A stretch of DNA of 13,823 nt from positions 1 to 13,823 of the forward strand of contig SOKM01000173.1 in assembly GCA_004375785.1 (NCBI GenBank). Reading direction: 5' to 3'. The notes under the pieces were generated by a model. It was not told the DNA's origin and did no database searches. It was given only the letters and a program-made list of their open reading frames with translations. A program made the position numbers and the translations under genes. Below are positions 13,657 to 13,823 of the stretch, piece by piece. Source of the DNA: Candidatus Cloacimonadota bacterium. GTDB lineage: Bacteria; Hydrothermota; E44-bin80. Position 1 is the stretch's first letter. Each line of letters opens with the position of its first letter.

Positions 13657-13676
13657 GAAAAATTTAATTACAGATT

Positions 13677-13773
13677 CACCCCGATAGATAGACAGATATC
13701 TAACGGAGGCGGAGGTGTCTCCGCAGAAGACGGGGTGTGTCACAAAGTCACGCCCCGTCCCCATTCTTTTTTT
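13677..13773 (+). terminator. Structured GC-rich element ending in a terminator-like hairpin
   Basis: GACGGGGTGTG (13729-13739) pairs with CACGCCCCGTC (13749-13759; one G-U), followed after CCCATTC by seven Ts (13767-13773). The left arm can instead pair with CACCCCG (13677-13683) through CGGGGTG (13731-13737), enclosing a perfect small hairpin GCGGAG/CTCCGC (13709-13724). No gene ends here on the plus strand. The GGGGACGGGG motif on the minus strand also resembles REP-like repeats. Confidence 0.5.
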
Positions 13774-13823
13774 GTTTTTCTCCTCTTTAAAACAAGGTTT
13801 TGTGAATGGAGCGAAGCAAAAAT
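13774..13823. other. Window end, no gene; short match to the CATTGCGAG repeat
   Basis: This is an AT-rich tail with no open reading frame of note. GGAGCGAAGCAA at 13808-13819 matches 12 bases of the repeat at 1391-1424 (its reverse complement), so another decayed copy may begin here and continue past the window. Confidence 0.3.

Overview
The window looks like chromosomal DNA from an AT-rich, Gram-negative, uncultivated-type bacterium. Three signals support this. There is a complete LptD (outer-membrane LPS assembly). There is a large secreted beta-propeller protein with a C-terminal T9SS/FlgD-like sorting domain. There is a ketoacyl-ACP synthase III of a type I associate with Bacteroidota and relatives. 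Against a true Bacteroidota genome, promoters have the classic sigma70 form (TTGACW, 17 bp, TATAAT-like) and several genes carry strong AGGAGG ribosome binding sites. My inference is an FCB-affiliated candidate lineage (WOR-3/TA06/Cloacimonadota-like). I cannot prove the taxon from this window alone.

Layout. 1-751 (-): 5' part of a FabH-like gene. 1003-1087 (+): tRNA-Leu(UAA) behind its own promoter. 1088-1437: repeat-filled spacer. 1438-2415 (+): GT4-like glycosyltransferase. 2494-4761 (+): lptD, apparently leaderless. 4902-5174 (+): HU, ending in a perfect 12-bp terminator that faces a convergent operon. 8307-5231 (-): a 96-aa protein of unknown function, then the 918-aa secreted propeller protein. 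8546-11143 (+): radC, hflX and deoC, a tight operon with a second apparently leaderless start at radC. 11144-11579: repeat-filled spacer. 11580-12884 (+): pyrimidine-nucleoside phosphorylase. 13559-12973 (-): a DUF433/DUF5615 toxin-antitoxin-like pair. 13560-13823: promoter region plus a structured GC-rich element.

Functional links. The nucleoside phosphorylase and DeoC are two steps of deoxynucleoside salvage (nucleoside to deoxyribose-1-phosphate; after a mutase, deoxyribose-5-phosphate to glyceraldehyde-3-phosphate plus acetaldehyde). They are split here by 436 bp of repeat-derived DNA. The glycosyltransferase and LptD both fit envelope biogenesis.

The most unusual content is intergenic. 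A palindromic repeat family is present at 1250-1355 and 12868-12951. The two copies carry reciprocal insertions: each has one palindrome intact and the other interrupted at its loop by a second, nested palindrome flanked by a 4-bp duplication (TTTA or TTAA). One copy supplies the last residues and stop codon of the nucleoside phosphorylase. A separate MITE-like element with CATTGCGAG ends lies at 11236-11347, with a half copy at 1391-1424.
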